Positions 1 through 10,069 of a DNA stretch of 64,000 bases are shown here, one piece after another. This DNA is from Montanilutibacter psychrotolerans (GTDB lineage: Bacteria > Pseudomonadota > Gammaproteobacteria > Xanthomonadales > Xanthomonadaceae). Under the pieces are notes generated by a model. That model searched no databases and was not told the origin of the DNA. It was given only the letters and a program-made list of their open reading frames with translations. The position numbers and the translations under genes are program-made. Within the stretch, counting starts at the first letter, position 1; the number at the start of each line of letters is the position of its first letter. The stretch spans positions 372,001 through 436,000 of the forward strand of contig NZ_RIBS01000002.1 in assembly GCF_003719825.1 (NCBI RefSeq). The letters run 5' to 3'.

Positions 1-115
1 GGTGCCGCAGGCGCCGGCAACGGGTGCCACCGTTCCGGCGGCCCCGACGGCAGTTCCGGCTGCTCCGGCAGCCGCACCGGAAGATGCTCCGAAGCCCGCT
101 CCAGCGGGTGGCTGA
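1..115 (+). CDS. secG: SecG, protein translocase subunit (C-terminal tail only)
   Basis: Only the last 37 codons are present; the gene begins left of the window. The visible tail is almost purely Pro, Ala, Val and Thr, with acidic and lysine residues just before a TGA stop at 113-115. SecG is a small two-helix inner-membrane subunit of the SecYEG translocon. Xanthomonadaceae SecG proteins carry a long, low-complexity Pro/Ala-rich cytoplasmic tail of this kind. The assignment rests mainly on context: secG followed by tRNA-Leu and nuoA is the usual order in this family. No membrane segment can be checked here, so another Pro/Ala-rich protein cannot be excluded from sequence alone. Confidence 0.72.
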   Translation, partial: VPQAPATGATVPAAPTAVPAAPAAAPEDAPKPAPAGG

Positions 116-233
116 AGCCGCTTTATCGGATAGAATTCACCCTCCGGCAGGACGCCCGAGGCGCGATGGAATGTCATCGCGAAACCAGCCCGGCAACAGG
201 CGGGTAATAGTCAGGACGACAGCAAGTGTTTTT

Positions 234-318
234 GCCCAGATGGCGGAATTGGTAGACGCACTACCTTGAGGTGGTAGCGACTTAGGTCGTGGGGGTTCGA
301 GTCCCCCTTTGGGCACCA
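234..318 (+). tRNA. leuU: tRNA-Leu (anticodon GAG)
   Basis: The acceptor stem pairs GCCCAGA (234-240) with TTTGGGC (308-314), followed by an encoded ACCA. The anticodon arm is CTACC/GGTAG around the loop TTGAGGT, giving anticodon GAG. A long variable arm and the GGTTCGAGTCC T-arm mark a class II tRNA, as expected for leucine. At 85 nt including CCA it is full length. It sits between secG and nuoA, the same place as leuU relative to secG in enterobacteria. Confidence 0.97.
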
Positions 319-430
319 TACAACGAAGGTCCGGCTCGCGAATGCGGGCCAGACCTGCGGCGGAACAACGCCGAGCCAGGGCCGCGGCGACGTGGCCGCC
401 TAGCCGAACAAGAAGTCGAGAGAACACCGC

Positions 431-787
431 GTGCTGGCCGAATACCTGCCGACCCTGCTGTTCCTGATCGTCGCCAGCGGAATCGGCGTCGCCCTGCTCG
501 TGGTGGGCAATGTCCTCGGGCCCAAGCGCCCGACTGCGGAGAAACTGTCTCCGTACGAATGCGGCTTCGAGGCATTCGAGGACGCGCGCATGCAGTTCGA
601 CGTGCGCTACTACCTCATCGCCATCCAGTTCATCATCTTCGACCTGGAAATCATCTTCATCGTGCCCTGGGCCACCGTGTTCCGCGAACTCGGTGTCGTC
701 GGCCTGATCGAGATGGGCGTCTTCGCCAGCATGCTGTTGCTGGGCTTCATTTACGTGTGGAAGAAGGGAGCCCTGGAATGGGAGTGA
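431..787 (+). CDS. nuoA: NADH-quinone oxidoreductase subunit A
   Basis: Membrane-arm subunit of respiratory complex I, at the junction between the quinone site and the proton-pumping arm. The 118-residue product has three hydrophobic helices (about 8-30, 62-84 and 88-110). The conserved loop after helix 1 is visible, with SPYECGFE at residues 40-47 including Cys44, the position of the active/deactive-state cysteine in mitochondrial ND3. It starts at GTG 431; no in-frame ATG lies close upstream. It is the first gene of nuoA-N and overlaps nuoB by 10 bp, which implies translational coupling. About 110 bp separate it from the tRNA, so the operon promoter may lie there or upstream of secG. Confidence 0.96.
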   Translation: MLAEYLPTLLFLIVASGIGVALLVVGNVLGPKRPTAEKLSPYECGFEAFEDARMQFDVRYYLIAIQFIIFDLEIIFIVPWATVFRELGVVGLIEMGVFASMLLLGFIYVWKKGALEWE

Positions 788-1350
788 TCCAGACCGTTTC
801 GGGCTTGATGCACAACCCGCTGCCGGAAGGGCGGCTGGACGACATCCTGCTCCCGGAAGCCGACAACCCGGTCATGCAGCAGGGTTTCGTCACCACCAAC
901 CTCGACACGCTGTGGAACTGGGCGCGCACCGGCTCGATGTGGCCGATGACCTTCGGCCTGGCCTGCTGCGCGGTCGAGATGATGCACGCCGGCGCGGCGC
1001 GCCTCGACCTGGACCGTTACGGCGTGGTGTTCCGCCCGTCGCCGCGCCAGTCGGACGTGATGATCGTGGCCGGTACGCTGGTCAACAAGATGGCCCCGGC
1101 GTTGCGCAAGGTCTATGACCAGATGCCCGACCCGAAGTGGGTGATCTCGATGGGCAGCTGCGCCAATGGCGGCGGCTACTACCACTATTCCTATTCCGTC
1201 GTACGCGGTTGCGATCGCGTGGTGCCGGTCGACGTCTACGTGCCCGGTTGCCCGCCAACCGCCGAAGCGCTGGTCTACGGCATCCTGCAGCTGCAGAAGA
1301 AGATCCGCCGCGGAACCAACTTCGGCGACGACAAGCAGGGTGTCCGCTGA
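778..1350 (+). CDS. nuoB: NADH-quinone oxidoreductase subunit B (N2 cluster)
   Basis: Peripheral-arm subunit that carries the terminal [4Fe-4S] cluster N2, the electron donor to ubiquinone. The four ligands are all present: the tandem Cys63-Cys64 in [10 protein letters not shown], Cys128 in MGSCANGGG, and Cys158 in VPGCPP. The product is 190 residues, usual for NuoB. ATG 778 is chosen because it gives the standard N-terminus and overlaps the end of nuoA; the reading frame stays open further upstream without family similarity. The next gene, nuoC, follows after 1 bp. Confidence 0.97.
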   Translation: MGVIQTVSGLMHNPLPEGRLDDILLPEADNPVMQQGFVTTNLDTLWNWARTGSMWPMTFGLACCAVEMMHAGAARLDLDRYGVVFRPSPRQSDVMIVAGTLVNKMAPALRKVYDQMPDPKWVISMGSCANGGGYYHYSYSVVRGCDRVVPVDVYVPGCPPTAEALVYGILQLQKKIRRGTNFGDDKQGVR

Positions 1351-1351
1351 C

Positions 1352-2077
1352 ATGGTCGAGACTGCCGTAGCGTTTGCGCAGCGCCTGCGCGCGCGTTTCG
1401 AAGACGCGCTGGTCACGGTGGCCGAGCCGCGTGGCGAAGTCACCCTGGACGTCACTGCCGCCGACTGGCCGGTCGCCGCGCGCGCGTTGCGCGACGAATT
1501 CGGCTTCGAGCAGCTCGTCGACGTCAGCGGCGTCGACTATCTGAGCTACGGCTCGGACGAGTGGGACACCGACGTTTCCTCGGAAGGTTTTTCGCGCGGC
1601 GTGGAAGGCAAGAGTGCCGGCCGCTTCGCGTGGGGCGAGCAGCCCAACGGCGCGGCGATGTCGCCCGAGCGCCGTTACGCCGCGGTTGCCCACCTGCTGT
1701 CGTACCAGCACAACCAGCGTCTGCGCCTGCGCACGTTTGCCGAGAATGACGACCTGCCGGTGGTGGCATCGCTGACGTCGGTGTGGCCGGGTTCCAACTG
1801 GTTCGAGCGCGAGGCGTTCGACCTGTTTGGCATCATCTTCGAGGGCCACCCGGACCTGCGCCGCATCCTGACCGACTACGGTTTCGTCGGTCATCCGTTC
1901 CGCAAGGACTTCCCGCTGATCGGCAATGTCGAGGTCCGTTACGACGCCGAGCGCAAGCGCGTTGTCTACCAGCCCGTGTCCATCGAGCCGCGCGTCGGCG
2001 TGCCGCGCGTGATCCGCGATGACGCGCGCTACCAGACCGCGATCGGCGAAGCCGCGCAGCGCGGCGAGGGCAAGTGA
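1352..2077 (+). CDS. nuoC: NADH-quinone oxidoreductase subunit C
   Basis: 30-kDa peripheral-arm subunit that helps seat the quinone-reducing module. The conserved C-terminal signature [12 protein letters not shown] is at about residues 182-193, and [24 protein letters not shown]-type sequence precedes it. The 241-residue product contains an extra Ser/Gly/Ala-rich stretch around residues 68-110, between the two halves of the domain. NuoC and NuoD are separate genes here, unlike the fused NuoCD of E. coli. The stop codon TGA at 2075-2077 shares its A with the nuoD ATG. Confidence 0.95.
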   Translation: MVETAVAFAQRLRARFEDALVTVAEPRGEVTLDVTAADWPVAARALRDEFGFEQLVDVSGVDYLSYGSDEWDTDVSSEGFSRGVEGKSAGRFAWGEQPNGAAMSPERRYAAVAHLLSYQHNQRLRLRTFAENDDLPVVASLTSVWPGSNWFEREAFDLFGIIFEGHPDLRRILTDYGFVGHPFRKDFPLIGNVEVRYDAERKRVVYQPVSIEPRVGVPRVIRDDARYQTAIGEAAQRGEGK

Positions 2078-3369
2078 TGAGCGCCGCCATGAACAGCAAC
2101 ACCTCGGGCCTCAACAACGCCGAGATCCGCAACTACACGCTGAACTTCGGTCCACAGCATCCGGCCGCGCACGGCGTGCTGCGCCTGATCCTCGAGATGG
2201 ACGGCGAAGTGGTGCAGCGTGCCGACCCGCACATCGGCCTGCTGCATCGCGGCACCGAGAAGCTGGCCGAGTCCAAGCCGTTCAACCAGTCGATCGGCTA
2301 CATGGACCGCCTCGACTACGTGTCGATGATGTGCAACGAGCACGCCTACGTCCTGGCGATCGAACGACTGCTCGGCATCGAGGCACCGGAACGCGCGCAG
2401 TACATCCGCACGATGTTCGACGAGATCACCCGCATCCTGAACCACCTGATGTGGGTCGGGTCGAATGCGCTCGATCTGGGTGCGATGGCGGTGTTCCTCT
2501 ACGCGTTCCGCGAACGCGAGGAATTGATGGACTGCTACGAGGCGGTGTCGGGCGCGCGCATGCACGCGACCTATTACCGACCCGGTGGCGTGTACCGCGA
2601 TCTGCCCTCGCAGATGCCCAAGTACAAGGAATCGCCCTGGCGCAAGGGCGCCAGCCTGAAGCGCTTCAACGAGTGGCGCGAAGGTTCGCTGCTCGACTAC
2701 CTCGAGGCGTTCTGCAACGACTTCCCGGCGCGCGTCGACGAGTACGAGACGCTGCTGACCGAGAATCGCATCTGGAAGCAGCGGACCGTCGGCGTCGGCG
2801 TGATCACGCCCGACCAGGCGTTGGCCTGGGGCATGACCGGGCCGATGGTCCGTGGCTCCGGCATCGCGTGGGACCTGCGCAAGAAGCAGCCGTACGCGAA
2901 GTACGCCGAGGTCGATTTCGACATTCCGCTTGGCACCAACGGCGATTGCTACGACCGTTACCTGGTGCGCGTGGCCGAGATGCGCCAGTCCACCCGCATC
3001 GTCCAGCAGTGCGTGAAGTGGCTGAAGGCCAACCCGGGCCCGGTCATCGTCGACAATTTCAAGGTCGCGCCTCCCTCCCGCGAGGAGATGAAGGACGACA
3101 TGGAAGCGCTGATCCACCACTTCAAACTGTTCTCGGAAGGCTATTGCGTGCCGGCTGGCGAGACATATGCGGCGGTCGAAGCGCCCAAGGGCGAGTTCGG
3201 TTGCTACCTGGTCTCCGACGGCGCCAACAAGCCGTTCCGCGTCAAGCTGCGTGCGCCCGGTTTTGCGCACCTGTCTTCGATGGACGAGATCGTGAAGGGC
3301 CACATGCTGGCCGACGTGGTGGCGATGATCGGCACCTACGACGTCGTGTTCGGCGAGATCGACCGCTAA
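2077..3369 (+). CDS. nuoD: NADH-quinone oxidoreductase subunit D
   Basis: 49-kDa subunit that forms the quinone-binding cavity with NuoB; it is evolutionarily related to [NiFe]-hydrogenase large subunits but has no Ni ligands. The 430-residue product shows [15 protein letters not shown] near residues 16-30, with the His of the quinone pocket in the HPAAHG turn. [14 protein letters not shown] and the C-terminal [20 protein letters not shown] are also present. ATG 2077 overlaps the nuoC stop by one base; GTG 2074 and ATG 2089 are alternatives. A 30-bp gap separates it from nuoE. Confidence 0.96.
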   Translation: MSAAMNSNTSGLNNAEIRNYTLNFGPQHPAAHGVLRLILEMDGEVVQRADPHIGLLHRGTEKLAESKPFNQSIGYMDRLDYVSMMCNEHAYVLAIERLLGIEAPERAQYIRTMFDEITRILNHLMWVGSNALDLGAMAVFLYAFREREELMDCYEAVSGARMHATYYRPGGVYRDLPSQMPKYKESPWRKGASLKRFNEWREGSLLDYLEAFCNDFPARVDEYETLLTENRIWKQRTVGVGVITPDQALAWGMTGPMVRGSGIAWDLRKKQPYAKYAEVDFDIPLGTNGDCYDRYLVRVAEMRQSTRIVQQCVKWLKANPGPVIVDNFKVAPPSREEMKDDMEALIHHFKLFSEGYCVPAGETYAAVEAPKGEFGCYLVSDGANKPFRVKLRAPGFAHLSSMDEIVKGHMLADVVAMIGTYDVVFGEIDR

Positions 3370-3399
3370 CCGCGGTGCGATCGTTGAGGATTTGAACGA

Positions 3400-3927
3400 A
3401 TGAAGGCGACCGGAAATTTCGAGGCCTGTCAGCACGTCGACCCGATGGTCGCGTTGTCCGACAAGACCCGTGAGCACATCGACCACTGGCTGGCCAAGTT
3501 TCCGCCGGACCGCAAGCGCTCGGCCGTGCTGCAGGGCCTGCACGCCGCGCAGGAGCAGAACGGCGGCTGGCTCAGCGACGAGCTGATCGCCGCGGTCGCC
3601 AAGTATCTCGGACTGCCGCCGGTATGGGCGTACGAGGTGGCCAGCTTCTACTCGATGTTCGAGACGGAGAAGGTCGGCCGCAACAATGTCGCGTTCTGCA
3701 CCAACATCAGCTGCTGGCTCAACGGCGCCGAGGACCTTGTCCGCCACGCCGAGAAGAAGCTGGGCTGCAAGCTGGGCGAAACCACCGCAGACGGTCGCAT
3801 CTACCTCAAGCGCGAGGAAGAGTGCGTGGCCGCGTGCTGCGGCGCGCCGGTGGTGGTGGTCAATGGTCATTACATCGAGAACCTCGACACCGCCAAGGTG
3901 GACGAGCTGCTCGACGGGTTGAAGTGA
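3400..3927 (+). CDS. nuoE: NADH-quinone oxidoreductase subunit E ([2Fe-2S] N1a)
   Basis: 24-kDa thioredoxin-like subunit of the NADH dehydrogenase module, carrying the off-pathway [2Fe-2S] cluster N1a. The four ligands are Cys100 and Cys105 (C-x4-C) and Cys142 and Cys146 (C-x3-C in ECVAACCGAP). An N-terminal helical region of about 75 residues leads into WAYEVASFYSMF, typical of the family. The product is 175 residues, normal length. It lies 11 bp before nuoF, its direct partner in the complex. Confidence 0.96.
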   Translation: MKATGNFEACQHVDPMVALSDKTREHIDHWLAKFPPDRKRSAVLQGLHAAQEQNGGWLSDELIAAVAKYLGLPPVWAYEVASFYSMFETEKVGRNNVAFCTNISCWLNGAEDLVRHAEKKLGCKLGETTADGRIYLKREEECVAACCGAPVVVVNGHYIENLDTAKVDELLDGLK

Positions 3928-3938
3928 GGCAGGCTCAG

Positions 3939-5294
3939 ATGGCGCATCACGACTACTCGAAGGGATACGGCCCGGTGGGCCCGCTCCCGCAGGAACACAA
4001 CGTCGTCTACACGACGCTGCACTACGACACGCCGTGGTCGTACGAGAACTACCTCAAGACCGGTGGCTACGCCGCGCTGCGCACGATCCTCTCCGAGAAG
4101 ATGGATCCGGCGGCGGTGATCGAGATGGTCAAGCAGTCGGGCCTGCGCGGCCGCGGCGGCGCTGGCTTCCCGACGGGTCTGAAGTGGAGCTTCATGCCCA
4201 AGGTCAGTGGCACGCAGAAGTACATCCTGTGCAACTCCGACGAGTCGGAGCCGGGCACGGCCAAGGATCGCGACATCCTGCGCTACAACCCGCATTCGGT
4301 CGTCGAGGGCATGGCGATCGCCTGCTACGCCACCGGCTCGACCGTGGCCTACAACTACCTGCGTGGCGAGTTCCACCACGAGCCGTTCGAGCATTTCGAA
4401 CAGGCGCTCAAGGAAGCCTACGAGAACGGCTGGCTGGGCAAGAACGTGCTCGGCAGCGGCGTGGACATCGACATCTACGGCGCGCTCGGTGCCGGCGCCT
4501 ACATCTGTGGTGAGGAAACCGCATTGATGGAGTCGCTGGAAGGCAAGAAGGGCCAGCCGCGCTACAAGCCGCCGTTCCCGGCGAACTTCGGCCTGTTCGG
4601 CAAGCCGACCACGATCAACAACACCGAGACCTACGCGTCGGTGCCGGCGATCATCCGCAACGGCGCCGAGTGGTTCCTCAATCTGGGCAAGCCCAACAAC
4701 GGCGGTCCGAAGATCTTCTCGGTGTCTGGACACGTGGCCAGGCCCGGCAATTACGAGATCCGCCTGGGCACCTCGTTCGCCGACCTGCTGCAGCTGGCCG
4801 GCGGCATGCGTCCGGGCCGCAAGATCAAGGCCGTGATCCCGGGAGGCTCCTCGATGAAGGTGCTGCCGGGCGACGTGATGATGGGCATTACGATGGACTA
4901 CGACGCGATCCAGAAGGCCGGTTCCGGCCTCGGTTCGGGCGCGGTCATCGTGATGGACGACACCGCGTGCATGGTCCGCGCCTGCCATCGCATCAGCCGT
5001 TTCTACTTCAAGGAAAGCTGTGGCCAGTGCACGCCGTGCCGCGAAGGCACCGGCTGGATGTACCGCATGCTGACGCGCATCGTCGAGAAGCAGGCGACGC
5101 TCGAGGACCTGCAGATGCTGCGTGGCGCCGCGGGCCAGATCGAAGGCCACACCATCTGCGCGTTCGGCGAAGCCGCCGCGTGGCCGGTGCAGGGCTTCCT
5201 GCACCACTTCTGGAACGAATTCGAGTACGCGATCGTGAACAAGCGCTTCCTGGTCGACGACCAGCAGGCCGGTCTCGTGGAGCAGGCGGCATGA
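3939..5294 (+). CDS. nuoF: NADH-quinone oxidoreductase subunit F (FMN/NADH binding)
   Basis: 51-kDa subunit that oxidises NADH through FMN and passes electrons to cluster N3. The product is 451 residues. GRGGAGFPTGLKW near residues 70-82 is the nucleotide-binding glycine-rich stretch, and GAYICGEETALMESLEG near 186 belongs to the FMN pocket. The [4Fe-4S] N3 ligands are Cys361, Cys364 and Cys367 in SCGQCTPCREG, plus Cys407 in GHTICAFGEA. The start at ATG 3939 gives the family N-terminus. The gene overlaps nuoG by 4 bp (ATGA), a typical coupling junction. Confidence 0.97.
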   Translation: MAHHDYSKGYGPVGPLPQEHNVVYTTLHYDTPWSYENYLKTGGYAALRTILSEKMDPAAVIEMVKQSGLRGRGGAGFPTGLKWSFMPKVSGTQKYILCNSDESEPGTAKDRDILRYNPHSVVEGMAIACYATGSTVAYNYLRGEFHHEPFEHFEQALKEAYENGWLGKNVLGSGVDIDIYGALGAGAYICGEETALMESLEGKKGQPRYKPPFPANFGLFGKPTTINNTETYASVPAIIRNGAEWFLNLGKPNNGGPKIFSVSGHVARPGNYEIRLGTSFADLLQLAGGMRPGRKIKAVIPGGSSMKVLPGDVMMGITMDYDAIQKAGSGLGSGAVIVMDDTACMVRACHRISRFYFKESCGQCTPCREGTGWMYRMLTRIVEKQATLEDLQMLRGAAGQIEGHTICAFGEAAAWPVQGFLHHFWNEFEYAIVNKRFLVDDQQAGLVEQAA

Positions 5295-7525
5295 GCGCTG
5301 AAACCGTGAACGCGCCGGTGGTGCCGGAAGGTCACGTCGCGATCGAGATCGACGGTGTTTCGCTGGTCGCGCCGAAGGGCTCGATGATCATCCATGCCGC
5401 CGACAAGGCCGGCATCCCGATCCCGCGCTTCTGCTACCACGACAAGCTGTCGATCGCGGCCAATTGCCGCATGTGCCTGGTCGAAGTCGAGAAGATGCCC
5501 AAGCCGGCGCCGGCCTGCGCCACGCCGGTGATGGACGGCATGAAGGTCATCACGCGCAGCGAGAAGTCGCTCAAGTCGCAGCGCAACGTGATGGAGTTCC
5601 TGCTGGTCAATCACCCGCTGGACTGCCCGATCTGCGACCAGGGCGGCGAGTGCGAGCTGCAGGACCTGTCGATGGGCTACGGCCGTTCGGTCAGCCGCTT
5701 TGCCGAGCGCAAGCGTGTGGTGCCCGACGAGGACATGGGTCCGCTGGTCGCCACCGAGATGACGCGCTGCATCCAGTGCACGCGCTGCGTGCGCTTCACC
5801 GCCGAAGTCGCCGGTACCTACGAGCTGGGCGGCATGTACCGCGGCGAGAACCTGCAGATCGGTACGTTCGATGGCAAGCCATTGACGACCGAGCTGTCGG
5901 GCAACGTCATCGACGTGTGCCCGGTCGGCGCGCTGACCAACAAGGTGTTCCAGTTCAAGGCGCGCCCGTGGGAATTGACCGCACGCGAGTCGCTGGGCTT
6001 CCACGATGCGCTGGGCAGCAACCTGTTCCATCACATCCGTCGCGGCGAAGTGCTGCGCACCGTGCCGCGCGACAACGAAGCGGTCAACGAGTGCTGGCTG
6101 TCCGACCGTGACCGTTATTCGCACCAGGGCCTGTACGCCCAGGACCGCGCGACCCGGCCGATGGTCAAGGACGGCGACGCGTGGCGCGAGGCGTCGTGGG
6201 AAGAGGCACTGGCCAAGGCCGCCAAGATCCTGCGCGACAACGGCGCGGATCAGCTCGGCGTACTCGCCCACCCGGCTACCTCGAACGAAGAGGGCGCGTT
6301 GCTGGTCCGCCTGGCGCAGGCGCTGGGCACGGGCAACATCGACCACCGCATCGCGCAGCGTGACCTGTCCGACGGCGCCGCCGCCGAGACCTTCGCTGTG
6401 CCGGTTGCCGATATCGACCATGCCGACACGATCGTCATCGTCGCCTCGAACCTGCGCCACGAACTGCCGCTGGTGCACCAGCGCGTGCGCAAGGCCTGGA
6501 CCGCGGGCGCGAAGGTGCACGTGGTCGGTCCGGTCGACTTCGATTTCAGCTTCGACATCGCCAGCAAGCAGATCGTCGCGCCGTCGCAGGTCGCCGGTGC
6601 GCTGGCCGATGCCACGCTGCGTGCGACCGCAACGGCGGGCGAGCGGGTTGTCGTGATTGTCGGTGCGCTCGCCGAGAACGGTGCGCATGCCGCCGCCATC
6701 CGCAGTGCTGCTACCGAGTTCGCCACCGCCACGGGCGCGGCGCTGTGCCGCATCCCGCAGGGTGCCAATGCGGTCGGCCTGTCCGACTACGGCGTGCTGC
6801 CGAGCGCACGCGATGCGCAGGCGATGCTGGCCGACGCACGCGGGGCGTATGTGATCTACGGCATCGAGCCGGGTCTGGATTTCGCCGACACCGCACGTGC
6901 GATGAAGGCACTGGGCGCAGCGCAGGTCGTGGCATTCAGCCATTACGCCTGCCGCTCGACGCAAGCGGTCGCCGACGTGATCCTGCCGATCGGCCTGCTG
7001 CCCGAGATCGATGCCACGCTGACCAACCTCGATGGCCGCCAGCAGGCAGCCAGCGCCGGTGGCAAGTTGCCCGGTGACGCGCGCGCCGGTTGGCGCGTAC
7101 TGCGTGCCCTGGGCGGTGAGCTGGGTGCCGACGGTTTCGACTTCACCGACCTGGCCGGTCTGCGTTCGGGCATGCAGATGCGCGACGTCGTCGCGGTTGC
7201 CGGTGCGCCGGCGCAGTCGTCTGGCGAAGGGCTCGAGATCGCCGCCAGCGTTGCGATCTACCGCAGCGACGCCACCGTGCGCCGCGCCGCGGCGCTGCAG
7301 TCGCATCCGTTGAATCTCGAACCGCGCGCGGTGCTGCACCCGGCCGATGCGCTGTCGCTTGGACTGGCCGAGGGCGTGGTCGGCAAGTTCAGCACCTCCG
7401 CCGGCACCGCGACGCTGCCGGTCGTCACCAGCGACAAGGTCGCGCGTGGCACGGTATGGGTGGAAGGCGGGCATGGCGCGACCGCGCCGCTCGGCGCCGG
7501 TCGCGTGCAGGCGGTGAGGGCATGA
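5291..7525 (+). CDS. nuoG: NADH-quinone oxidoreductase subunit G (iron-sulfur chain)
   Basis: Largest peripheral subunit, wiring electrons from NuoF to NuoI. The 744-residue product begins with a ferredoxin-like domain whose [2Fe-2S] N1b ligands are Cys48, Cys59, Cys62 and Cys76. The His-Cys3 [4Fe-4S] N5 ligands follow at His108, Cys112, Cys115 and Cys121. Cluster N4 ligands are Cys160, Cys163, Cys166 and Cys210. From about residue 215 onward it is a molybdopterin-oxidoreductase-like fold without cofactor function in this family. I did not see the extra N7 cysteine motif found in E. coli NuoG. It overlaps nuoF and nuoH by 4 bp each. Confidence 0.96.
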   Translation: MSAETVNAPVVPEGHVAIEIDGVSLVAPKGSMIIHAADKAGIPIPRFCYHDKLSIAANCRMCLVEVEKMPKPAPACATPVMDGMKVITRSEKSLKSQRNVMEFLLVNHPLDCPICDQGGECELQDLSMGYGRSVSRFAERKRVVPDEDMGPLVATEMTRCIQCTRCVRFTAEVAGTYELGGMYRGENLQIGTFDGKPLTTELSGNVIDVCPVGALTNKVFQFKARPWELTARESLGFHDALGSNLFHHIRRGEVLRTVPRDNEAVNECWLSDRDRYSHQGLYAQDRATRPMVKDGDAWREASWEEALAKAAKILRDNGADQLGVLAHPATSNEEGALLVRLAQALGTGNIDHRIAQRDLSDGAAAETFAVPVADIDHADTIVIVASNLRHELPLVHQRVRKAWTAGAKVHVVGPVDFDFSFDIASKQIVAPSQVAGALADATLRATATAGERVVVIVGALAENGAHAAAIRSAATEFATATGAALCRIPQGANAVGLSDYGVLPSARDAQAMLADARGAYVIYGIEPGLDFADTARAMKALGAAQVVAFSHYACRSTQAVADVILPIGLLPEIDATLTNLDGRQQAASAGGKLPGDARAGWRVLRALGGELGADGFDFTDLAGLRSGMQMRDVVAVAGAPAQSSGEGLEIAASVAIYRSDATVRRAAALQSHPLNLEPRAVLHPADALSLGLAEGVVGKFSTSAGTATLPVVTSDKVARGTVWVEGGHGATAPLGAGRVQAVRA

Positions 7526-8589
7526 GCATGTTCGGAAGCGTGATCGATCCGCTGCGCGACTGGATGCTGTCGCTGGGCGATGTCGGCGTGGTGCTGTGGA
7601 TCGTCCTCAAGATCCTCGCCATTGCCGTGCCGGTGATTCTTTCGGTGGCGTTCTACGTGCTGTGGGAGCGCAAGCTGATCGGCTGGATGCACGTGCGCCA
7701 TGGACCGATGTACGTCGGCATGGGCCTGCTGCAGACCTTCGCCGACGTGTTCAAGTTGTTGTTCAAGGAAGTCATCCAGCCCACCAGCGCGTCGCCGTTC
7801 CTGTACCGGCTTGCCCCGCTGATCGTGCTGGTGCCGGCCTTTGCGGCCTGGGCGGTGGTGCCGTTCGATGCGCAGCTGGTGCTGTCCAACGCCAATGCCG
7901 GCCTGCTGTACCTGCTGGCGATGACCTCCATTGGCGTGTACGGCATCATCCTCGCCGGCTGGGCCTCGAACTCGAAGTACGCCTTCCTCGGCGCGATGCG
8001 CGCCTCGGCACAGATGGTGTCGTACGAAATCGCGATGGGTTTCGCGCTGGTCGGCGTGATGGTCGCCGCCGGCAGCCTCAACCTGTCCGAGATCGTGATG
8101 GCGCAGGCCGGCAACGGTGGCTTCCTCGAATGGTTCTGGCTGCCGTTGCTGCCGCTGTTCGTCATCTACTTCGTGTCGGGCGTCGCCGAGACCAACCGCG
8201 CGCCGTTCGACGTCGTCGAAGGCGAGTCGGAAATCGTCGCCGGCCACATGGTGGAGTACTCGGGCGCGTCGTTCGCGCTGTTCTTCCTGGCCGAGTACGC
8301 CAACATGATCCTGATCAGCTTCCTGGCCGCGATCTTCTTCGTCGGCGGCTGGCTGAGCCCGTTCCAGGGCTGGGGCATCCCGTTCCTGTCGGTCGACGGC
8401 TGGTGGTGGCTGCTGGCCAAGGTGTTCTTCTTCGCCAGCTGCTACATCTGGTTCCGGGCTTCGTTCCCGCGCTACCGCTTCGACCAGATCATGCGGTTGG
8501 GCTGGAAGGTATTCATTCCGATCTCGATCGCATGGATCGTCGTTACGGCGCTGATGGCGTACTACGGCGTGTTCGAGCCGGGGCAATAA
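7522..8589 (+). CDS. nuoH: NADH-quinone oxidoreductase subunit H
   Basis: Membrane-arm heel subunit (ND1) that forms the entry to the quinone chamber. The 355-residue product is strongly hydrophobic, consistent with the eight helices of the family. The conserved cytoplasmic loop is visible as [19 protein letters not shown] near residues 225-243, rich in the glutamates that line the proton/quinone path. ATG 7522 overlaps the nuoG stop (ATGA). It is followed after 10 bp by nuoI. Confidence 0.96.
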   Translation: MSMFGSVIDPLRDWMLSLGDVGVVLWIVLKILAIAVPVILSVAFYVLWERKLIGWMHVRHGPMYVGMGLLQTFADVFKLLFKEVIQPTSASPFLYRLAPLIVLVPAFAAWAVVPFDAQLVLSNANAGLLYLLAMTSIGVYGIILAGWASNSKYAFLGAMRASAQMVSYEIAMGFALVGVMVAAGSLNLSEIVMAQAGNGGFLEWFWLPLLPLFVIYFVSGVAETNRAPFDVVEGESEIVAGHMVEYSGASFALFFLAEYANMILISFLAAIFFVGGWLSPFQGWGIPFLSVDGWWWLLAKVFFFASCYIWFRASFPRYRFDQIMRLGWKVFIPISIAWIVVTALMAYYGVFEPGQ

Positions 8590-8599
8590 GGCAGAAGGC

Positions 8600-9088
8600 A
8601 TGAATCGCATCGTTTCCTACTTCAAGAGCCTGCTGCTGCTCGAGCTCCTCCAGGGGCTCTGGCTGACGCTGAAGTACCTGTTCAAGCCCAAGTACACGCT
8701 CATGTACCCGATGGAGAAGACGCCGCAGTCGCCGCGTTTCCGCGGCGTGCATGCGTTGCGCCGGTACCCCAACGGCGAAGAGCGTTGCATCGCCTGCAAG
8801 CTGTGCGAGGCGGTGTGCCCGGCGCTGGCGATCACGATCGACTCGGAGAAGCGCGAGGACGGCACGCGCCGTACCACGCGCTACGACATCGACCTGTTCA
8901 AGTGCATCTTCTGCGGCTTCTGCGAAGAGTCCTGCCCGGTCGATTCGATCGTCGAGACGCACATCCACGAGTACCACTTCGAACAGCGCGGACAGAACAT
9001 CGTCACCAAGCCGCAGCTGCTGGCGATCGGCGACCGTCTCGAAACCGAGATCGCCGAGCGCCGCGCTGCCGACGCCGCCTTCCGCTGA
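8600..9088 (+). CDS. nuoI: NADH-quinone oxidoreductase subunit I (2x[4Fe-4S])
   Basis: Ferredoxin-type subunit carrying clusters N6a and N6b, which hand electrons to N2 in NuoB. Two complete C-x2-C-x2-C-x3-CP motifs are present: Cys63/66/69/73 and Cys102/105/108/112. The N-terminal 30 residues form an amphipathic helix that docks on the membrane arm. At 162 residues it matches the usual size of NuoI in this group. The TGA stop is directly followed by the nuoJ region. Confidence 0.97.
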   Translation: MNRIVSYFKSLLLLELLQGLWLTLKYLFKPKYTLMYPMEKTPQSPRFRGVHALRRYPNGEERCIACKLCEAVCPALAITIDSEKREDGTRRTTRYDIDLFKCIFCGFCEESCPVDSIVETHIHEYHFEQRGQNIVTKPQLLAIGDRLETEIAERRAADAAFR

Positions 9089-9097
9089 GTGCCCGCC

Positions 9098-9742
9098 ATG
9101 GATATCTCGCTCATTGCCTTCTACCTGTTCGCCGCCACGGCCGTGTTTGCTGCCGGAGCGGTGATCAGCGTCAAGAACCCGGTGCACGCGGCGCTGTTCC
9201 TGGTGTTGACGTTCTTCTCGATCGCCTGTGTGTGGCTGATCGCCGGCGCCGAGTTCCTCGGCGTCGCGCTGATCCTGGTGTACGTCGGCGCGGTGATGGT
9301 GCTGTTCCTGTTCGTCGTGATGATGCTCGACATCGACGTCGCGCCATTGCGCGAGGGCTACGTGCGCTACCTGCCCATCGGGCTGGTGGTCGCGGTGGTG
9401 ATGCTGGTGGAGATGCTGACGCTGATCGGCGTGCGCGCGCAGATGTCGGTGCCGCTGACGGCCGATGCCGCCGAGGTCGCCGGCATCTCCAACACCAAGT
9501 GGCTGGCGCACGCGCTGTTCGACGAGTTCCTGCTGCCGTTCGAGGTCGCTGCGGTGATCCTGACCGTGGCGGTGATCGCGGCGGTGATGTTGACCCTGCG
9601 TCGCCGCGAGGGCGCCAAGCACCAGAATCCCGGTGACCAGGCCCGCGTGCGTTCGGCCGACCGCCTGCGCATCGTGAAGATGGACGCCGTGAAGCCGCCG
9701 GTTGCGGTCGTCGAGCAGCCTGCCCCGGAGGCCAAGCCGTGA
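9098..9742 (+). CDS. nuoJ: NADH-quinone oxidoreductase subunit J
   Basis: Small membrane-arm subunit (ND6) with five predicted helices, among them the pi-bulge helix around residues 50-75 ([26 protein letters not shown] region). The product is 214 residues; the last 45 are hydrophilic and extend past the membrane domain, ending in a Pro/Ala-rich stretch. ATG 9098 is preferred over the in-frame GTG 9089, which directly abuts the nuoI stop. It overlaps nuoK by 4 bp (GTGA). Confidence 0.93.
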   Translation: MDISLIAFYLFAATAVFAAGAVISVKNPVHAALFLVLTFFSIACVWLIAGAEFLGVALILVYVGAVMVLFLFVVMMLDIDVAPLREGYVRYLPIGLVVAVVMLVEMLTLIGVRAQMSVPLTADAAEVAGISNTKWLAHALFDEFLLPFEVAAVILTVAVIAAVMLTLRRREGAKHQNPGDQARVRSADRLRIVKMDAVKPPVAVVEQPAPEAKP

Positions 9743-10065
9743 ACGAACTCATTACGTCGGGCCTGAGCCTGGGACACTTCCTCGCGCTGGGCGCGGTGCT
9801 GTTCTGCATCAGCGTCGCCGGCATCTTCCTCAACCGCAAGAACGTGATCGTGCTGTTGATGTCGATCGAGCTGATGCTGCTCGCCGTCAACATCAATTTC
9901 GTGGCGTTCTCGCGGCAACTCGGCGATCCGGCCGGCCAGGTGTTCGTGTTCTTCATCCTGACCGTTGCTGCGGCTGAGGCAGCCATTGGCCTGGCGATCC
10001 TCGTCACGCTGTTCCGTAACCGGCGCACGATCAACGTCGCCGAAATCGATTCGATGAAGGGCTGA
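9739..10065 (+). CDS. nuoK: NADH-quinone oxidoreductase subunit K
   Basis: Three-helix antiporter-like subunit (ND4L) of the membrane arm. Glu44 (in [13 protein letters not shown]) and Glu80 (in [12 protein letters not shown]) match the two membrane glutamates required for proton translocation in E. coli NuoK (36 and 72), with the 8-residue offset of the longer N-terminus. The product is 108 residues. It starts at GTG 9739 overlapping the nuoJ stop and ends 4 bp before nuoL. Confidence 0.96.
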   Translation: MNELITSGLSLGHFLALGAVLFCISVAGIFLNRKNVIVLLMSIELMLLAVNINFVAFSRQLGDPAGQVFVFFILTVAAAEAAIGLAILVTLFRNRRTINVAEIDSMKG

Positions 10066-10069
10066 TCCG